A stretch of DNA of 64,000 nt from Achromobacter animicus (GTDB taxonomy: Bacteria; Pseudomonadota; Gammaproteobacteria; Burkholderiales; Burkholderiaceae_B). The stretch lies in NCBI RefSeq assembly GCF_902859585.1, contig NZ_CADIJM010000002.1, forward strand, positions 372,001 to 436,000, read 5' to 3'. Below, one piece after another: positions 49,215-61,887 of this stretch (the stretch's first letter is position 1; each line of letters starts with the position of its first letter). A program made the translations under genes and the position numbers. Under the pieces are notes generated by a model. That model made no database searches. It was not told the DNA's origin and was given only the letters and a program-made list of their open reading frames with translations.

Positions 49215-51404
49215 CTACTTTGCGCCGCCCCGGTGCTCGATGGTCGACAGCATCTCCAGCAACACGTCCATATCCACCGGCTTGACCAGATGCGCGTCGA
49301 AGCCGGCTTCCATCGATGCTCGGCGGTCTTCTTCCTGCCCCCAACCGCTAAGCGCGAGAATCGTTGCGCGCTGGCCCCAGTCCAGGGTGCGGATGTGGCG
49401 GCAGGCCTCGTGGCCGTTCATGCCGGGCATGCCGATGTCCATGAGGATCACTTGCGGCCTGACCTGCTCGCCCACGGTGATGGCTTCTTGGCCATCGTAC
49501 GCAGCGGTGACGTCGTGGCCTTCAATGGCGAGCACCGCAACCAGGGACTCGACGGCATCGCGGTTGTCATCGACAACGAGCACCTTGCTTGCCACCGGCG
49601 ACAGCGCGCCGGCAGGGAGTTGCGGCGCCACCTCCTGAATGTCGGTGACCGGCAGCCGCACGACGAATGCGCTGCCTTTGCCTTGACCGTCGCTGTGCGC
49701 GCGCACCGTGCCGCCGTGCATCTCGACCAGGCGTTTGACGAGCATCAGGCCGATGCCCAGTCCGCCCTGCGCGCGTTCCAGCGTTCGATCGACCTGCGTG
49801 AACATCTCGAAGATACGGTCGAGCTGATCCGGCGGAATGCCCGATCCGTTGTCGCGGACCGTGATGTCGACGCTGTCCTTGCCGGGCTCGACGAAGAGTT
49901 CGATGTCGCCGCCGGGAGGCGTGTATTTGGCCGCGTTGGACAGGAGGTTGCCGAAGACCTGTGTCAGGCGTTCGGCGTCGCCGTGCAGCATGATCTGCGC
50001 GTCGGGCTGCACCAGTCTCAGCCGGTGGCCGTGCTGTTCCAAGGCCGGCTTGCACGACTCGACGGCATGCTGCAGAACGGAGTCGAGGGTGAGGGCGGTC
50101 AGCCGAAGTTCCAGCTTGCCGCGATTGATGCGGTTGACGTCGAGCAGGTCGTCGACCAGCCGGACCAGCTGGCGCAACTGTCGGTCCATCACTTCGCGGG
50201 CGCGCGCCGTCATGCCGGGGTCGCGTTCGGCGCGCTTCAGCACTTCCAGCATGTTGCGCAGCGCGGCCAGCGGATTGCGCAGCTCGTGGGCCAGCACGGC
50301 CAGGAACTCATCCTTGTGCCGCCGTTCGCGCGCCAGTTCGGACTCCGCGATATGGCGCTCCAGCAGTTCGGCGGCCTGCCGCGCCAGCAGGTCGATGTAG
50401 CGCAAGGCTTCGGGTGTGGGGCCGCCGGGCCAGCGGTAGTGGTTGTTCAGCATGCCCAGCAGTTGGCCGCTGCGGCTGAGCAGCGGCGTGCATTGGATCG
50501 ACCGGATGTTGTCTTCCATGACGATCTCAAGCCCCAGCGTGCCTTGCAGATCCGTCAGTTGCTCGACATCGGGCACGACCAGCCGTTCCAGGTGCTGGGC
50601 GGCTTCGGCGCAGCTTGCGACCCAGCCGTCTTCGGCGAAGTGTTCGACCAGGCGCGCGCTCAGGCCCTGGTGCACGGCGATGCGCAGCGTGTTCTTTGCC
50701 GGATCGTAGATCTGGATGTTGCCCTTTTCCGTTCCGGAAATGTCGGCGGCGGCGGCCAGGATCTTCTTGAGCAGCGGTTCGAATTCGCCGGGGCCGACAA
50801 GTTCGGCGCTCAGTGCCTGCAACCGGGATAGCGCGTTGACCTCGTTGCGCAGATCCGCCGCGGCGCGGTCGCGTTCCACGACAATGCTGGTTGCCAGCGC
50901 ACCGAACTCGGCGACGCGCTGTTCCCACGGCGTGCAATGACGCACCTGCGGCAGGCAGAGCAGAAACCAGCCGACCGGGGTGCCGTCGGGCGCCATCGCG
51001 GCGCGCGCGTGGCAGGCGTGGATGCCGTTGTCGCGGCAGATGGTGCGCCAGGACTCGGCCCACGTCGTCGACTGCTCGATGTCTTCGCTCTCGACGGGAT
51101 TGCCCCGCCGGATTGCCGGATCATCCGTCGCAAAGAGCGCATCGTGGATCGGCAGGCCGCGCAGGGGGCATGCGATCGAGGCGGGGAGATGGGTGGAATA
51201 GGCGTCGCCGACGGTGACGCGATCGGAGCCGGTCAACAGGACGCATGCCCGGCTGCCGGGCGCCAGGCGGCAGACGGCTTCGGTAAGCGCGTCCAGGCAT
51301 GACCCCGTGGGGGCCCCCGAGGCGACAAGGAGCAGAAGCTGCCGCTGTTCTTGGTCCAGGGCAGCTTGGCTCGCGGAATCTGGCGGCTCGTGGGTCAAGT
51401 GCAT
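49215..51404 (-). CDS. GAF-type hybrid histidine kinase
   Basis: A 729-residue cytoplasmic kinase without transmembrane helices. Order: two GAF-like sensor domains (about 20-175 and 205-360), HisKA with phospho-acceptor His in LAVLAHELRNPLAAL (near 378), HATPase with the N box ERLTQVFGNLLSNAAKYTP, DNGSGIPPDQLDRIFEMF and GLGIGLMLVKRLVEMHGG, and a C-terminal receiver with Asp in VILMDIGMPGMNG and Lys in HLVKPVD. The signal is unknown. No response regulator gene is adjacent. Confidence 0.88.
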   Translation of the reverse strand: MHLTHEPPDSASQAALDQEQRQLLLLVASGAPTGSCLDALTEAVCRLAPGSRACVLLTGSDRVTVGDAYSTHLPASIACPLRGLPIHDALFATDDPAIRRGNPVESEDIEQSTTWAESWRTICRDNGIHACHARAAMAPDGTPVGWFLLCLPQVRHCTPWEQRVAEFGALATSIVVERDRAAADLRNEVNALSRLQALSAELVGPGEFEPLLKKILAAAADISGTEKGNIQIYDPAKNTLRIAVHQGLSARLVEHFAEDGWVASCAEAAQHLERLVVPDVEQLTDLQGTLGLEIVMEDNIRSIQCTPLLSRSGQLLGMLNNHYRWPGGPTPEALRYIDLLARQAAELLERHIAESELARERRHKDEFLAVLAHELRNPLAALRNMLEVLKRAERDPGMTARAREVMDRQLRQLVRLVDDLLDVNRINRGKLELRLTALTLDSVLQHAVESCKPALEQHGHRLRLVQPDAQIMLHGDAERLTQVFGNLLSNAAKYTPPGGDIELFVEPGKDSVDITVRDNGSGIPPDQLDRIFEMFTQVDRTLERAQGGLGIGLMLVKRLVEMHGGTVRAHSDGQGKGSAFVVRLPVTDIQEVAPQLPAGALSPVASKVLVVDDNRDAVESLVAVLAIEGHDVTAAYDGQEAITVGEQVRPQVILMDIGMPGMNGHEACRHIRTLDWGQRATILALSGWGQEEDRRASMEAGFDAHLVKPVDMDVLLEMLSTIEHRGGAK

Positions 51405-51580
51405 CTCCTCTTCTTGCGACGCCTTGGCGGCGGCCGTCCCCCATCAGGGCGGGGGATTGAAACGAGGCGCTCAAGGCAAGGGCCAAGGCGCCTCAGAGGC
51501 TTCAAATAATTGCACGAATCGCGCAGAAGGAATGTTGCAATTTGTCCCGGTTGTGGCGGGGCGTGACGGCCCCCGTCCGG

Positions 51581-52204
51581 TTACTCCAGCGGCAGGGTCA
51601 GGACGCCTTGCGGAGCGGGGCGCATCATGACGCGCCGATACCACGCGGACAGCGCGGGCGTGTCGGGCCGCTCGATGGGCAGGGCCAGCCAGCGGTGCGC
51701 GGCGGCGACAAGCGCGATGTCGCCCATGGTGAGGTGACGCCCGGCGATGAACTCGCGGCCTTGCAGGGCCTGGTCCAGGATCAGCGCGCGGGCGTTGGAG
51801 CGTTTGATCGAATTTTCGATGGCGGCCTTGTCACGCTTGTCTTCCGGGGTGCGGATCAGGCCCAGAAAGGCCGGCCCCATGGCCGGCTGCCATTCGGTCG
51901 CCTGCCAGTCCATCCAGCGGTCCGCATCGGCGCGCAGGCAGACGTCCTCGGGCCACAGCGTGCCCACGCCGTAGCGCGCCGCCAGGTAGCGGACGATGGC
52001 GTTGGATTCCCACAAGATGAAGCCGCCGTCGTCGATGACGGGGACGAGGCGGTTGGGATTGAGCTTGGCGGCGTAATCGGCGGTGTCGACCACGCCGAAC
52101 GGGCCGCCGGCCTGGACAAAGGTGTGCGGCAGGGCCAGCTCGCGTACGGCCAGCATCACTTTCTGAACGTTGACGGAGGTCAGGCGTCCCCAGATCTTCA
52201 ACAT
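51581..52204 (-). CDS. Glutathione S-transferase family protein
   Basis: A 207-residue protein from ATG 52204 (AGAAGGATT upstream). The N-terminal thioredoxin fold has MLKIWGRLTSVNVQKVMLAV and the cis-Pro segment RLVPVIDDGGFILWESNAIVRYLA; the C-terminal helical domain has LTMGDIALVAAAHRWL. It is of the Beta/Theta-like GST class common in proteobacteria. It conjugates or isomerises with glutathione; substrate unknown. Confidence 0.9.
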   Translation of the reverse strand: MLKIWGRLTSVNVQKVMLAVRELALPHTFVQAGGPFGVVDTADYAAKLNPNRLVPVIDDGGFILWESNAIVRYLAARYGVGTLWPEDVCLRADADRWMDWQATEWQPAMGPAFLGLIRTPEDKRDKAAIENSIKRSNARALILDQALQGREFIAGRHLTMGDIALVAAAHRWLALPIERPDTPALSAWYRRVMMRPAPQGVLTLPLE

Positions 52205-52222
52205 AGCCAATCCTTCTAAGGG

Positions 52223-52801
52223 TCAGGCCGGCGGCAGGTGCCGCCGCGCAAAGCCGCTGTCGCGCCCGAAGCGCGTCCAGTCGAATGCCGGCCCGGGGTC
52301 GGTCTTGCGCCCCGGGGCGATATGTTCGTGTCCCTGGGCGGCAACCAGGGGATAGCGCGCGCGCAGGGTGTGGGTCAACCGGCGCAGCGACGCGTACTGT
52401 TCGCCAGTGTAGGGCAGCGTGTCCGTGCCTTCCAGTTCAATGCCGATGGAAAAATCGTTGCAACGCTCGCGGCCGGCAAAGCGCGATACGCCAGCGTGCC
52501 AGGCACGCCGGTCCGTCGAGACGAATTGCACGATGCGGCCGTCGCGGCGGATGAAAAAGTGCGCCGACACGCGCAGGCCGCGCAGGCGTTCCAGCCAGGG
52601 GTGTGAGCTGTAGTCGAGCGTGTTCAGGAAGAGGCCAGCGACTTCCGGTCCACCGAACTGACCCGGCGGCAGGCTGATGTTGTGCACGACCAGAAGCGAG
52701 ACCTGCGCGTCCGCGGGGCGCGCGTCGCAGTTGGGTGAGCGCAGAAGTGATACGCCCGGCGCCGGCGCCAGCCAGCCATGTCGATCCAGGAGCAAGGGCA
52801 T
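52223..52801 (-). CDS. ampD: 1,6-anhydro-N-acetylmuramyl-L-alanine amidase (AmpD)
   Basis: A 192-residue zinc amidase of peptidoglycan recycling. It matches E. coli AmpD closely: LLVVHNISLPPGQFGG with a Zn His, SAHFFIRRDGRIVQFV, RAWHAGVSRFAGRERCNDFSIGIELEG and the final HEHIAPGRKTDPGPAFDW with Zn His/Asp. Start ATG 52801 gives a natural N-terminus (MPLLLDRHGWL); an in-frame ATG 52834 is an alternative. In this class of bacteria its loss often raises beta-lactamase expression. Confidence 0.92.
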   Translation of the reverse strand: MPLLLDRHGWLAPAPGVSLLRSPNCDARPADAQVSLLVVHNISLPPGQFGGPEVAGLFLNTLDYSSHPWLERLRGLRVSAHFFIRRDGRIVQFVSTDRRAWHAGVSRFAGRERCNDFSIGIELEGTDTLPYTGEQYASLRRLTHTLRARYPLVAAQGHEHIAPGRKTDPGPAFDWTRFGRDSGFARRHLPPA

Positions 52802-52902
52802 AGGGAGGGAGCGTGTGAGAATTCCGGCACCCATTATGCCGCGCCGCCGCTGGATGCCCTATCCAGCAATCCGCCGGGGCCGCGGCGCCCCGAATGGACG
52901 GG

Positions 52903-53169
52903 TCAGCGCTTTGCCGGACCCAAGCGGGCGTGGTCGGGGCTGCACCAGGTCTGGCCTTCCTGCAGCAGGGCCTCGGAGCGGGGCAGATGGATGCCGCAAT
53001 GGGCGCAGCGCACCATGGATTCGATGGCGGGCGGGGGCTGCGCGCCCTGCGCCTTTTTCTTCTGGCCGCCTTGTGCGTCGGCCTGGCGCTGCGCGGCCAT
53101 GCGGCCGGCAATGCGGGCGACAAACAGAACCAGGATGATCAGAACGATCCAGAACAGCAACTTGCCCAC
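52903..53169 (-). CDS. PP0621-type small membrane/zinc-ribbon protein
   Basis: An 88-residue protein with an N-terminal membrane helix (LLFWIVLIILVLFVARIAG), a polar linker and a C-terminal zinc-ribbon-like C..C with further Cys and His (VRCAHCGIHLP, TWCSPDHARL). This matches the PP0621 family often placed next to ampD. Role unknown. Confidence 0.75.
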   Translation of the reverse strand: MGKLLFWIVLIILVLFVARIAGRMAAQRQADAQGGQKKKAQGAQPPPAIESMVRCAHCGIHLPRSEALLQEGQTWCSPDHARLGPAKR

Positions 53170-53170
53170 G

Positions 53171-54013
53171 TCAGCCTCGATGCAGAATCATTTCCAGCAC
53201 GAACCGGCTGCCGGTGTAGGCCAGAATCAAAAAACCAAAACCCGTCAGGGTCCAGCGCAGCGCGACGCGGCCGCGCCAGCCCCAGATATGCCGGCCGGCC
53301 AGCAGCACGCCGAAGGTCAGCCAGGACAGCAGGGTGAAGACGGTCTTGTGGTCGAACGGCAGGATCTTGCCGGTCAGCTTCAGGGAGGCGACCGAGCCCG
53401 AGCCCACCGCCAGCGTCAGCACGACAAAGCCGATCCAGATGATGCGGAAAAGCAGCTGCTCCTGCACCAGCAGCGGCGGCTGCGAATCGAGCACGCGCCC
53501 GATGATGCTGCGCTCGGCGGGGGCATCCAGGGGACGGTGCAGATGGCGGTCCAGCAGGGCCATCATCATGGCGTGCAAGGCGGCGATGGTGATCAGGCCG
53601 TAGGCCGCCAGGGCGATCAAGAGGTGCACGCGCAGCCAGGGATCGTCGGCATGGGGCACGAACTGCCCCTGCGGGAAGATGGCGGCAAGGCCGCTGGCGA
53701 TGGCGGCGGCGGGCAACAGCAGCAATTGCAGGCCGTCGATGCGTACCAGCAGGCTTTCCAGCCAGAACACCACCATGCCCAGCCAGATGGCGGCGGACAG
53801 GGCCAGCGCCCATCCAATGAAAAGATGCTGGGATCCCAGCATCGATTGTTGCAGCCCGATTCCATGGAGAACCAGGGCGCCCAGCAGGCACAGACGGGCG
53901 ATTCTGCCGGTCTGTTCCACTTCCCCGGCGCCGGCCAGGCGGATCCAAAGCGACCCCCCTAGCACCGCGTACGCCAAGGCAGCCGCTGTGTGAAATACAA
54001 TGCCGAGTGACAT
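53171..54013 (-). CDS. Cytochrome c assembly-like membrane protein (YpjD/CcsA)
   Basis: A 280-residue integral membrane protein with about eight helices. It has His-containing segments (HADDPWLRVHLLIALAAYGLI, FDHKTVFTLLSWLTFGVLLAGRH, split) typical of the CcsA/YpjD heme-handling family. In many proteobacteria it is divergent from ffh, as here. The exact function of YpjD is not settled; heme or cytochrome assembly is the family-level guess. Confidence 0.8.
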   Translation of the reverse strand: MSLGIVFHTAAALAYAVLGGSLWIRLAGAGEVEQTGRIARLCLLGALVLHGIGLQQSMLGSQHLFIGWALALSAAIWLGMVVFWLESLLVRIDGLQLLLLPAAAIASGLAAIFPQGQFVPHADDPWLRVHLLIALAAYGLITIAALHAMMMALLDRHLHRPLDAPAERSIIGRVLDSQPPLLVQEQLLFRIIWIGFVVLTLAVGSGSVASLKLTGKILPFDHKTVFTLLSWLTFGVLLAGRHIWGWRGRVALRWTLTGFGFLILAYTGSRFVLEMILHRG

Positions 54014-54119
54014 AGAAACCGTTGTCTGGATGGGGCCTTGGGGTGCGCGTCACCCGAAAGCGCAGAATCCGCGCCTGCGGCCACCGTTCAATCAACTAGT
54101 TTAAGCGGAAACGCCTCTC

Positions 54120-55526
<1,407 letters not shown>

Positions 55527-55598
55527 GAGGCCTCACGCCGCTCTCGCTTCGCTCGCTTGCAGCCCCCGAAAGGGCTGCCCCGCTCTGCTACGAGGCCA

Positions 55599-55661
55599 GG
55601 TGTCAGACACCCGTGGGGCAGGCTTTTGGCGCGTGCGGGTGTCGCTGGGGTGTCAGACACC
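55599..55661. repeat. Two copies of a GGTGTCAGACACC palindrome
   Basis: Exact copies at 55599-55611 and 55649-55661, 50 bp apart, in the gap between ffh and the LysM gene. The sequence is a palindrome around a central A. I recall similar GGTGTC..GACACC elements between genes in Bordetella/Achromobacter. Confidence 0.7.
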
Positions 55662-55676
55662 TTCAGACCGTCAGCC

Positions 55677-55706
55677 AAAAAAATGGCCAGACATTGCGTC
55701 TGGCCA
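55677..55706 (-). terminator. Terminator of the LysM gene
   Basis: On the minus strand TGGCCAGAC pairs with GTCTGGCCA, followed by seven T (55677-55683). Confidence 0.85.
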
Positions 55707-55794
55707 AGCAATCGCGGCAGGCAGGGGGCGCCGCACCGCGACACAAGCCGGAGAACGCATGGGTGTCCTCCGGATTGTTTGAATTCAGTGCCGC

Positions 55795-56241
55795 TTACGA
55801 CAGCGGCGGAATGCGCAGCACCTGGCCCGGGTAGATCTTGTCGGGGCTGGTGAGCATGGGCTTGTTGGCTTCGAAGATCAGGGTGTTCTTGGCGCCCTGG
55901 CCCTTGCCGTACTGCGCTTCGGCGATCTTCCACAGGTTGTCGCCCTTTTGCACGGTGTACATCTTGGCTTCCGGCGTGGCCTGCTTGACCTGCAGCTGGT
56001 TGTCCACCGCGGCCACGCCAACCGTGTTGCCCAGCGCCAGTGAAATCTTCTCGGCGTCTTCCGTGCTCAACGCCTGACCCGCGACCGTGACCTTGTCGCC
56101 GTCCACCGTGATTTGCAGGCCATCCGCGTTCAGGCCGTGCTTATCCAGCTCTTTCTTCAATTCCTCTGCCGTCGCGGCCTTGGCCTCGCTGGCGCCGAAG
56201 AGCTTTTCTCCAACGTCCTTGATGAAATTGAGCAGACCCAT
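55795..56241 (-). CDS. LysM/BON-domain protein (Kbp/YgaU-like)
   Basis: A 148-residue protein: N-terminal segment MGLLNFIKDVGEKLFGA, a BON-like domain (about 25-90, LKKELDKHGLNADGLQITVDGDKV split) and a C-terminal LysM domain (MYTVQKGDNLWKIAEAQYGKG). This matches E. coli Kbp (YgaU), a potassium-binding cytoplasmic protein. No signal peptide is seen, in line with Kbp. Confidence 0.85.
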   Translation of the reverse strand: MGLLNFIKDVGEKLFGASEAKAATAEELKKELDKHGLNADGLQITVDGDKVTVAGQALSTEDAEKISLALGNTVGVAAVDNQLQVKQATPEAKMYTVQKGDNLWKIAEAQYGKGQGAKNTLIFEANKPMLTSPDKIYPGQVLRIPPLS

Positions 56242-56470
56242 AGCGTTTCCTTTATCGATATTGCGGTGAGAAAACCTGCGCGCCCTGAAGGCGCCTGCCT
56301 CGGTCGAGGCGGCGCGATAGAAACGATTATGACTCGCACATTTGCCCTACGACGAGGGGTTGTGGTGTAACAGGTTGCTAGCCTCTTGCCAGACTACGCA
56401 ACAATGCTGGCACCTTCGCAGGACGTTGGTATCCGTGGGTGTAGGCCGCCTCGTGCGCGCGGCGGCATGC

Positions 56471-56498
56471 AAAAAGGCCGCTGAGTGTCAGCGGCCTT
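56471..56498 (-). terminator. Terminator of trmB-pip-thiS; adjoining gap described
   Basis: On the minus strand AAGGCCGCTGA pairs with TCAGCGGCCTT, followed by T's. The rest of the 304-bp gap 56242-56545 holds no gene; the LysM promoter must lie in its left part. Confidence 0.85.
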
Positions 56499-56545
56499 CA
56501 AAGGCGTATCGCGATGCGGCGCCAAGGCGCTGCGATGACGGTAAG

Positions 56546-56746
56546 TCAGCCGCCGCCCACCGCGACCACGATCTCGATCTGGTCGCCGTCGGACAGCGCC
56601 GTCTGCGCGTGCTGGCTTTTGGGCACGATTTCGCCGTTGCGTTCAACGGCCACGCGCTTGCCCGCGTAGCCCAGCGTTTCGAGCAATTCGTTGACCGTGG
56701 TGTCCAGCGGGAACTCGCGGGCGTCTCCGTTCAGGGTGATGTGCAT
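56546..56746 (-). CDS. thiS: Sulfur carrier protein ThiS
   Basis: A 66-residue ubiquitin-like protein ([40 protein letters not shown]) ending in VAVGGG. The C-terminal Gly-Gly is adenylated and thiocarboxylated to give sulfur to the thiazole of thiamin. No other thi gene is adjacent; it lies 11 bp after pip in a mixed operon. Confidence 0.93.
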   Translation of the reverse strand: MHITLNGDAREFPLDTTVNELLETLGYAGKRVAVERNGEIVPKSQHAQTALSDGDQIEIVVAVGGG

Positions 56747-56757
56747 GTCAGGGCTCC

Positions 56758-58563
<1,806 letters not shown>

Positions 58564-58650
58564 TCATAGGGACGAAAACAGGGACGCATTTATTCCGGAC
58601 GCCTGCGGCTATAGTTTCAGCCCGGTTTCCCTGCGCCGTAGTCCTTTGTC

Positions 58651-59547
58651 ATGAACTTTGCCCGGATCGACCTCGTCACGCTTGCCCTGTTTGTTTCTGT
58701 TGCGCGCCAGGGAAGCATCTCGGCCGGCGCGCGCCAGTCGCATCTGGCAGTAGGCGCGGCCAGCAAGCGGATTTCCGACCTGGAAGCCGCGCTGGGGTCG
58801 CCCCTGCTGTTTCGCAATGCCGCCGGCGTGGAGTTGACCGATGCCGGACAGGCGTGCCTGGTGCACGCGCTGCGGGTGCTGCAGGAAGTCGAGCAGATGG
58901 CCGGCGCGCTGTCCGACTTTGCGCAGGGCGTGCGAGGCCAGGTGCGCATTGCCGCCAACACCTCGTCGCTGACACAGTTCCTGCCCGAGGACCTGGCCGC
59001 CTTCATGGACGAGCATCCTGCCGTGCGCATCGACCTGGAAGAGCAGAACAGCAGCGACATCGTCACCGCCGTGCTGGAGAACCGCGCGGACATCGGCGTC
59101 TTTGCCGACCGCACGCTGGCAGACGGTCTTGCCACCTTCCCGTATCGCCTGGACGAGTTGGTGCTGATCGTGCCGCAGCGCCATCCGTTGGCCGCGGAGC
59201 CGCAGGTCGCCTTCGCGGACACGCTGGCCTACGACTACGTCGGCCTGCCGCCCGCGACGTCGCTGGCGACCCGGCTGTCGGAAGAAAGCGGCCGGATGGG
59301 CCGGGCGATGCGGCTGCGTATCCAGGTGCGCAGTTTTGACGCCATCTGCCGCATGGTCGCGGCCACGCGTGGCGTGGGCATCCTGCCGCGCATCGCCGCC
59401 GAGCCGCACGCGCGGTCCATGCCGATCCGGCTGATTCCGCTGACCGACGAGTGGGCGCGCCGCTGGCTGCTTTTGGGCGTGCGCGACGCCGACACCCTGA
59501 CCGTGGCCGCGCGGCTGCTGCTGGCCCACCTGCGCGGCGAGGGCTGA
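58651..59547 (+). CDS. LysR-family regulator
   Basis: A 298-residue protein with an N-terminal winged HTH (IDLVTLALFVSVARQGSISAGARQSHLAVGAASKRISDLE, in pieces) and a C-terminal periplasmic-binding-like effector domain (RVLQEVEQMAG and EQNSSDIVTAVLENRADIGVFADR). It lies divergent to trmB and directly before the CoA-transferase/lyase genes, so it likely controls them. Effector unknown. Confidence 0.85.
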   Translation: MNFARIDLVTLALFVSVARQGSISAGARQSHLAVGAASKRISDLEAALGSPLLFRNAAGVELTDAGQACLVHALRVLQEVEQMAGALSDFAQGVRGQVRIAANTSSLTQFLPEDLAAFMDEHPAVRIDLEEQNSSDIVTAVLENRADIGVFADRTLADGLATFPYRLDELVLIVPQRHPLAAEPQVAFADTLAYDYVGLPPATSLATRLSEESGRMGRAMRLRIQVRSFDAICRMVAATRGVGILPRIAAEPHARSMPIRLIPLTDEWARRWLLLGVRDADTLTVAARLLLAHLRGEG

Positions 59548-59668
59548 GGGTTAGCCCGGGGTTTCTCGTTCCGGGAATGCCCCTTTCCCCGATTGTCCAT
59601 TCCGCTCCCCGGCGCTTTGCGCGCACACTGCCGTCCATCACTACCGTAAGACGCGCCTGGGAGGCGAT

Positions 59669-60862
59669 ATGGCAGGGCAGATTCTTGCCGGCATTCGTGT
59701 GCTGGAACTGGGACAACTCATCGCGGGGCCTTTTGCGGCCAAGACGCTGGCGGACTTTGGCGCGCAGGTCATCAAGATCGAGCCGCCGGGCCAGGGCGAT
59801 CCGCTGCGCAAATGGCGTCTGCTGCACGAGGGCACCTCGGTGTGGTGGGAGGCGCAGTCGCGCAACAAGCAGTCGGTCTGCGTGGACCTGCGCCAGCAGG
59901 AAGGCCAGGACATCGTGCGCATGCTGGCGCGCGAGGCCGACGTGCTGATCGAGAATTTCCGCCCCGGCACGCTGGAAAAATGGGGCTTGTCGTGGGAAGC
60001 CCTGCACGAACTGAATCCCCGCCTGATCATGTTGCGCATCTCGGGCTACGGCCAGACCGGTCCCAAGGCGCGCGAACCGGGCTTCGCCGCGATCGGCGAA
60101 GCCATGGCGGGCCTGCGCTACCTGAACGGTGAGCCGGGCCGGGCGCCGGTGCGCGCCGGCCTGTCGCTGGGCGACACCATCGCCGGCCTGCATGGCGCGC
60201 TGGGCGTGATGCTGGCGCTGTATCAACGCGATGCGCGCGGTGGCGTGGGGCAGGTGATCGACACCGCGCTGTACGAAAGCCTGTTCAACCTGAGCGAGAG
60301 CCTGCTGCCCGAGTATTCGGTGTTCGGCGCGGTGCGTGAGCCCGCCGGCGCGTCGCTGCCCGGCATCGCGCCGTCCAACGCCTACCCGTGCCAGGACGGC
60401 TACGTGCTCATCGCGGGCAACGGCGACGCCATCTACACCCGGCTGATGGCCCGCATCGGCCGCGACGACCTGGGACAGGACCCGGCGCTGGCGCACAACG
60501 ACGGCCGCGCGCGCCGTGTGGAAGAGATCGACGCCGCCATCGGCGCGTGGACGCAGGAACGGCGGATCGACGACGTGCTGGCCGCCATGCTGGAAGCGGG
60601 CGTGCCCGCCGGCCGCATCTATTCCATTGCCGATATTGCCAAGGATCCGCACTACCGCGCCCGCAACGCCATCACATCGATGGAATCCGCGGCGGGCGTG
60701 CAGGTCGAGATGCCCGCCGTCTTTCCGTACCTGTCGTCCAACCCGGGCGCGGTGCGCGAACGCGCGCCCACGCTCGGCGAACACACCGATGCGGTGCTGG
60801 CGTCCGTAGGGCTGACCGAAGAACAGCGCGCCGCGTTGCGCGCCAAGGGAGTGATTGCATGA
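59669..60862 (+). CDS. Family III (CaiB/BaiF) CoA-transferase
   Basis: A 397-residue protein with the family start GIRVLELGQLIAGPFAAKTLADFGAQVIKIEPP and the KQSVCVDLRQQEGQDIV block. The catalytic Asp is likely the one in LSLGDTIAG (near residue 170). It moves CoA between short carboxylic acids. It overlaps the lyase gene (ATGA), which suggests activation of an acid by CoA followed by aldol-type cleavage. Confidence 0.88.
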   Translation: MAGQILAGIRVLELGQLIAGPFAAKTLADFGAQVIKIEPPGQGDPLRKWRLLHEGTSVWWEAQSRNKQSVCVDLRQQEGQDIVRMLAREADVLIENFRPGTLEKWGLSWEALHELNPRLIMLRISGYGQTGPKAREPGFAAIGEAMAGLRYLNGEPGRAPVRAGLSLGDTIAGLHGALGVMLALYQRDARGGVGQVIDTALYESLFNLSESLLPEYSVFGAVREPAGASLPGIAPSNAYPCQDGYVLIAGNGDAIYTRLMARIGRDDLGQDPALAHNDGRARRVEEIDAAIGAWTQERRIDDVLAAMLEAGVPAGRIYSIADIAKDPHYRARNAITSMESAAGVQVEMPAVFPYLSSNPGAVRERAPTLGEHTDAVLASVGLTEEQRAALRAKGVIA

Positions 60863-61812
60863 ACCACGGACCCGCCCGCATCGAGATCAACGAGGTCGGC
60901 CCGCGCGATGGCCTCCAGATCGAGAAGACCATGGTGTCCACGGACGACAAGGTCGCCTTCGTGGATGCGCTATCCGACTGCGGTTATGCCCGCATCGAGG
61001 TCACCAGCTTCACCTCGCCCAAGGCCATTCCCGCGCTGGCCGACGCCGTTGACGTCATGCGCCGCATCCGCCGCCGTCCCGGCGTGATCTATACCGCGCT
61101 GGTCCCGAACGTGCGCGGGCTGGAACGCGCGCTGGAGGCCGGCACCGACGAGATGAACCTCGTCATGTCGTGCAGCGAGACGCACAACCGCGCCAACCTG
61201 CGCATGACGCGCGACCAGTCGTTTGCCGAGCTGTCGCAGGTTCTGGCCGCCGCGGCAAAGGCCGGCGCGCCGTGCAACGTGTCGTTGTCGACCGCGTTCG
61301 GCTGTCCGTTCGACGGCGACGTGCCCGCGGACACGGTGCTGGACCTGGCGGCGCGTCTGGTCGATGCGGGCGCTGCCGGCATCACGCTGTGCGACACGAC
61401 AGGCATGGCGTTTCCGACGCAAGTGGCCGCCCTGTGCGAACAGGCGGCGGCGCGCCTGCCATCCACCGCGCTGACCGTACACCTGCACAACACGCGCGGC
61501 ATGGCGCTGGCCAACGCCATCGCGGCCTGGCAGACCGGCATCACCCGCTTTGACGCCGCGGCTGGCGGCCTGGGCGGATGTCCTTACGCGCCGGGCGCCA
61601 GCGGCAACGTCAACACCGAAGAGCTGGTCCACATGTTTGCTTGCATGGACGTGGAGACCGGCGTGTCGCTGGAGCCGCTGCTGGCCATCGTGCGAAGCCT
61701 GCCCGGTTTGGTCCAGCGCGATCTGTCCAACGCATTGCTGCAGGCGGGGCCGAGGCTGGCCTTGCATGCGCCGCCCGCGTGGCTGGCCGAACGGTTTCCG
61801 GCCGACGCCTGA
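60859..61812 (+). CDS. HMG-CoA lyase-like enzyme
   Basis: A 317-residue DRE-TIM metallolyase. It has the hallmark NEVGPRDGLQIEK (Arg/Asp), LTVHLHNTRGMALANAI with metal His residues, and AGGLGGCPYAPGASGN with the flexible-loop Cys. It cleaves 3-hydroxy-3-methylglutaryl-CoA or a related hydroxyacyl-CoA to acetyl-CoA and a ketoacid. With the CoA-transferase and the substrate-binding protein downstream it forms a small catabolic unit. Confidence 0.88.
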   Translation: MNHGPARIEINEVGPRDGLQIEKTMVSTDDKVAFVDALSDCGYARIEVTSFTSPKAIPALADAVDVMRRIRRRPGVIYTALVPNVRGLERALEAGTDEMNLVMSCSETHNRANLRMTRDQSFAELSQVLAAAAKAGAPCNVSLSTAFGCPFDGDVPADTVLDLAARLVDAGAAGITLCDTTGMAFPTQVAALCEQAAARLPSTALTVHLHNTRGMALANAIAAWQTGITRFDAAAGGLGGCPYAPGASGNVNTEELVHMFACMDVETGVSLEPLLAIVRSLPGLVQRDLSNALLQAGPRLALHAPPAWLAERFPADA

Positions 61813-61887
61813 TTGATCTGTCTTTTCCAAGCTGTACCTGCCGTACCCGAACCACCCACAGATAAAACAATACCCAGGAGACAACGC

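Noticed and set aside
49095-50831. 578-codon plus-strand frame opposite the histidine kinase
   Set aside because: Shadow of the kinase gene; the minus strand shows all kinase motifs.
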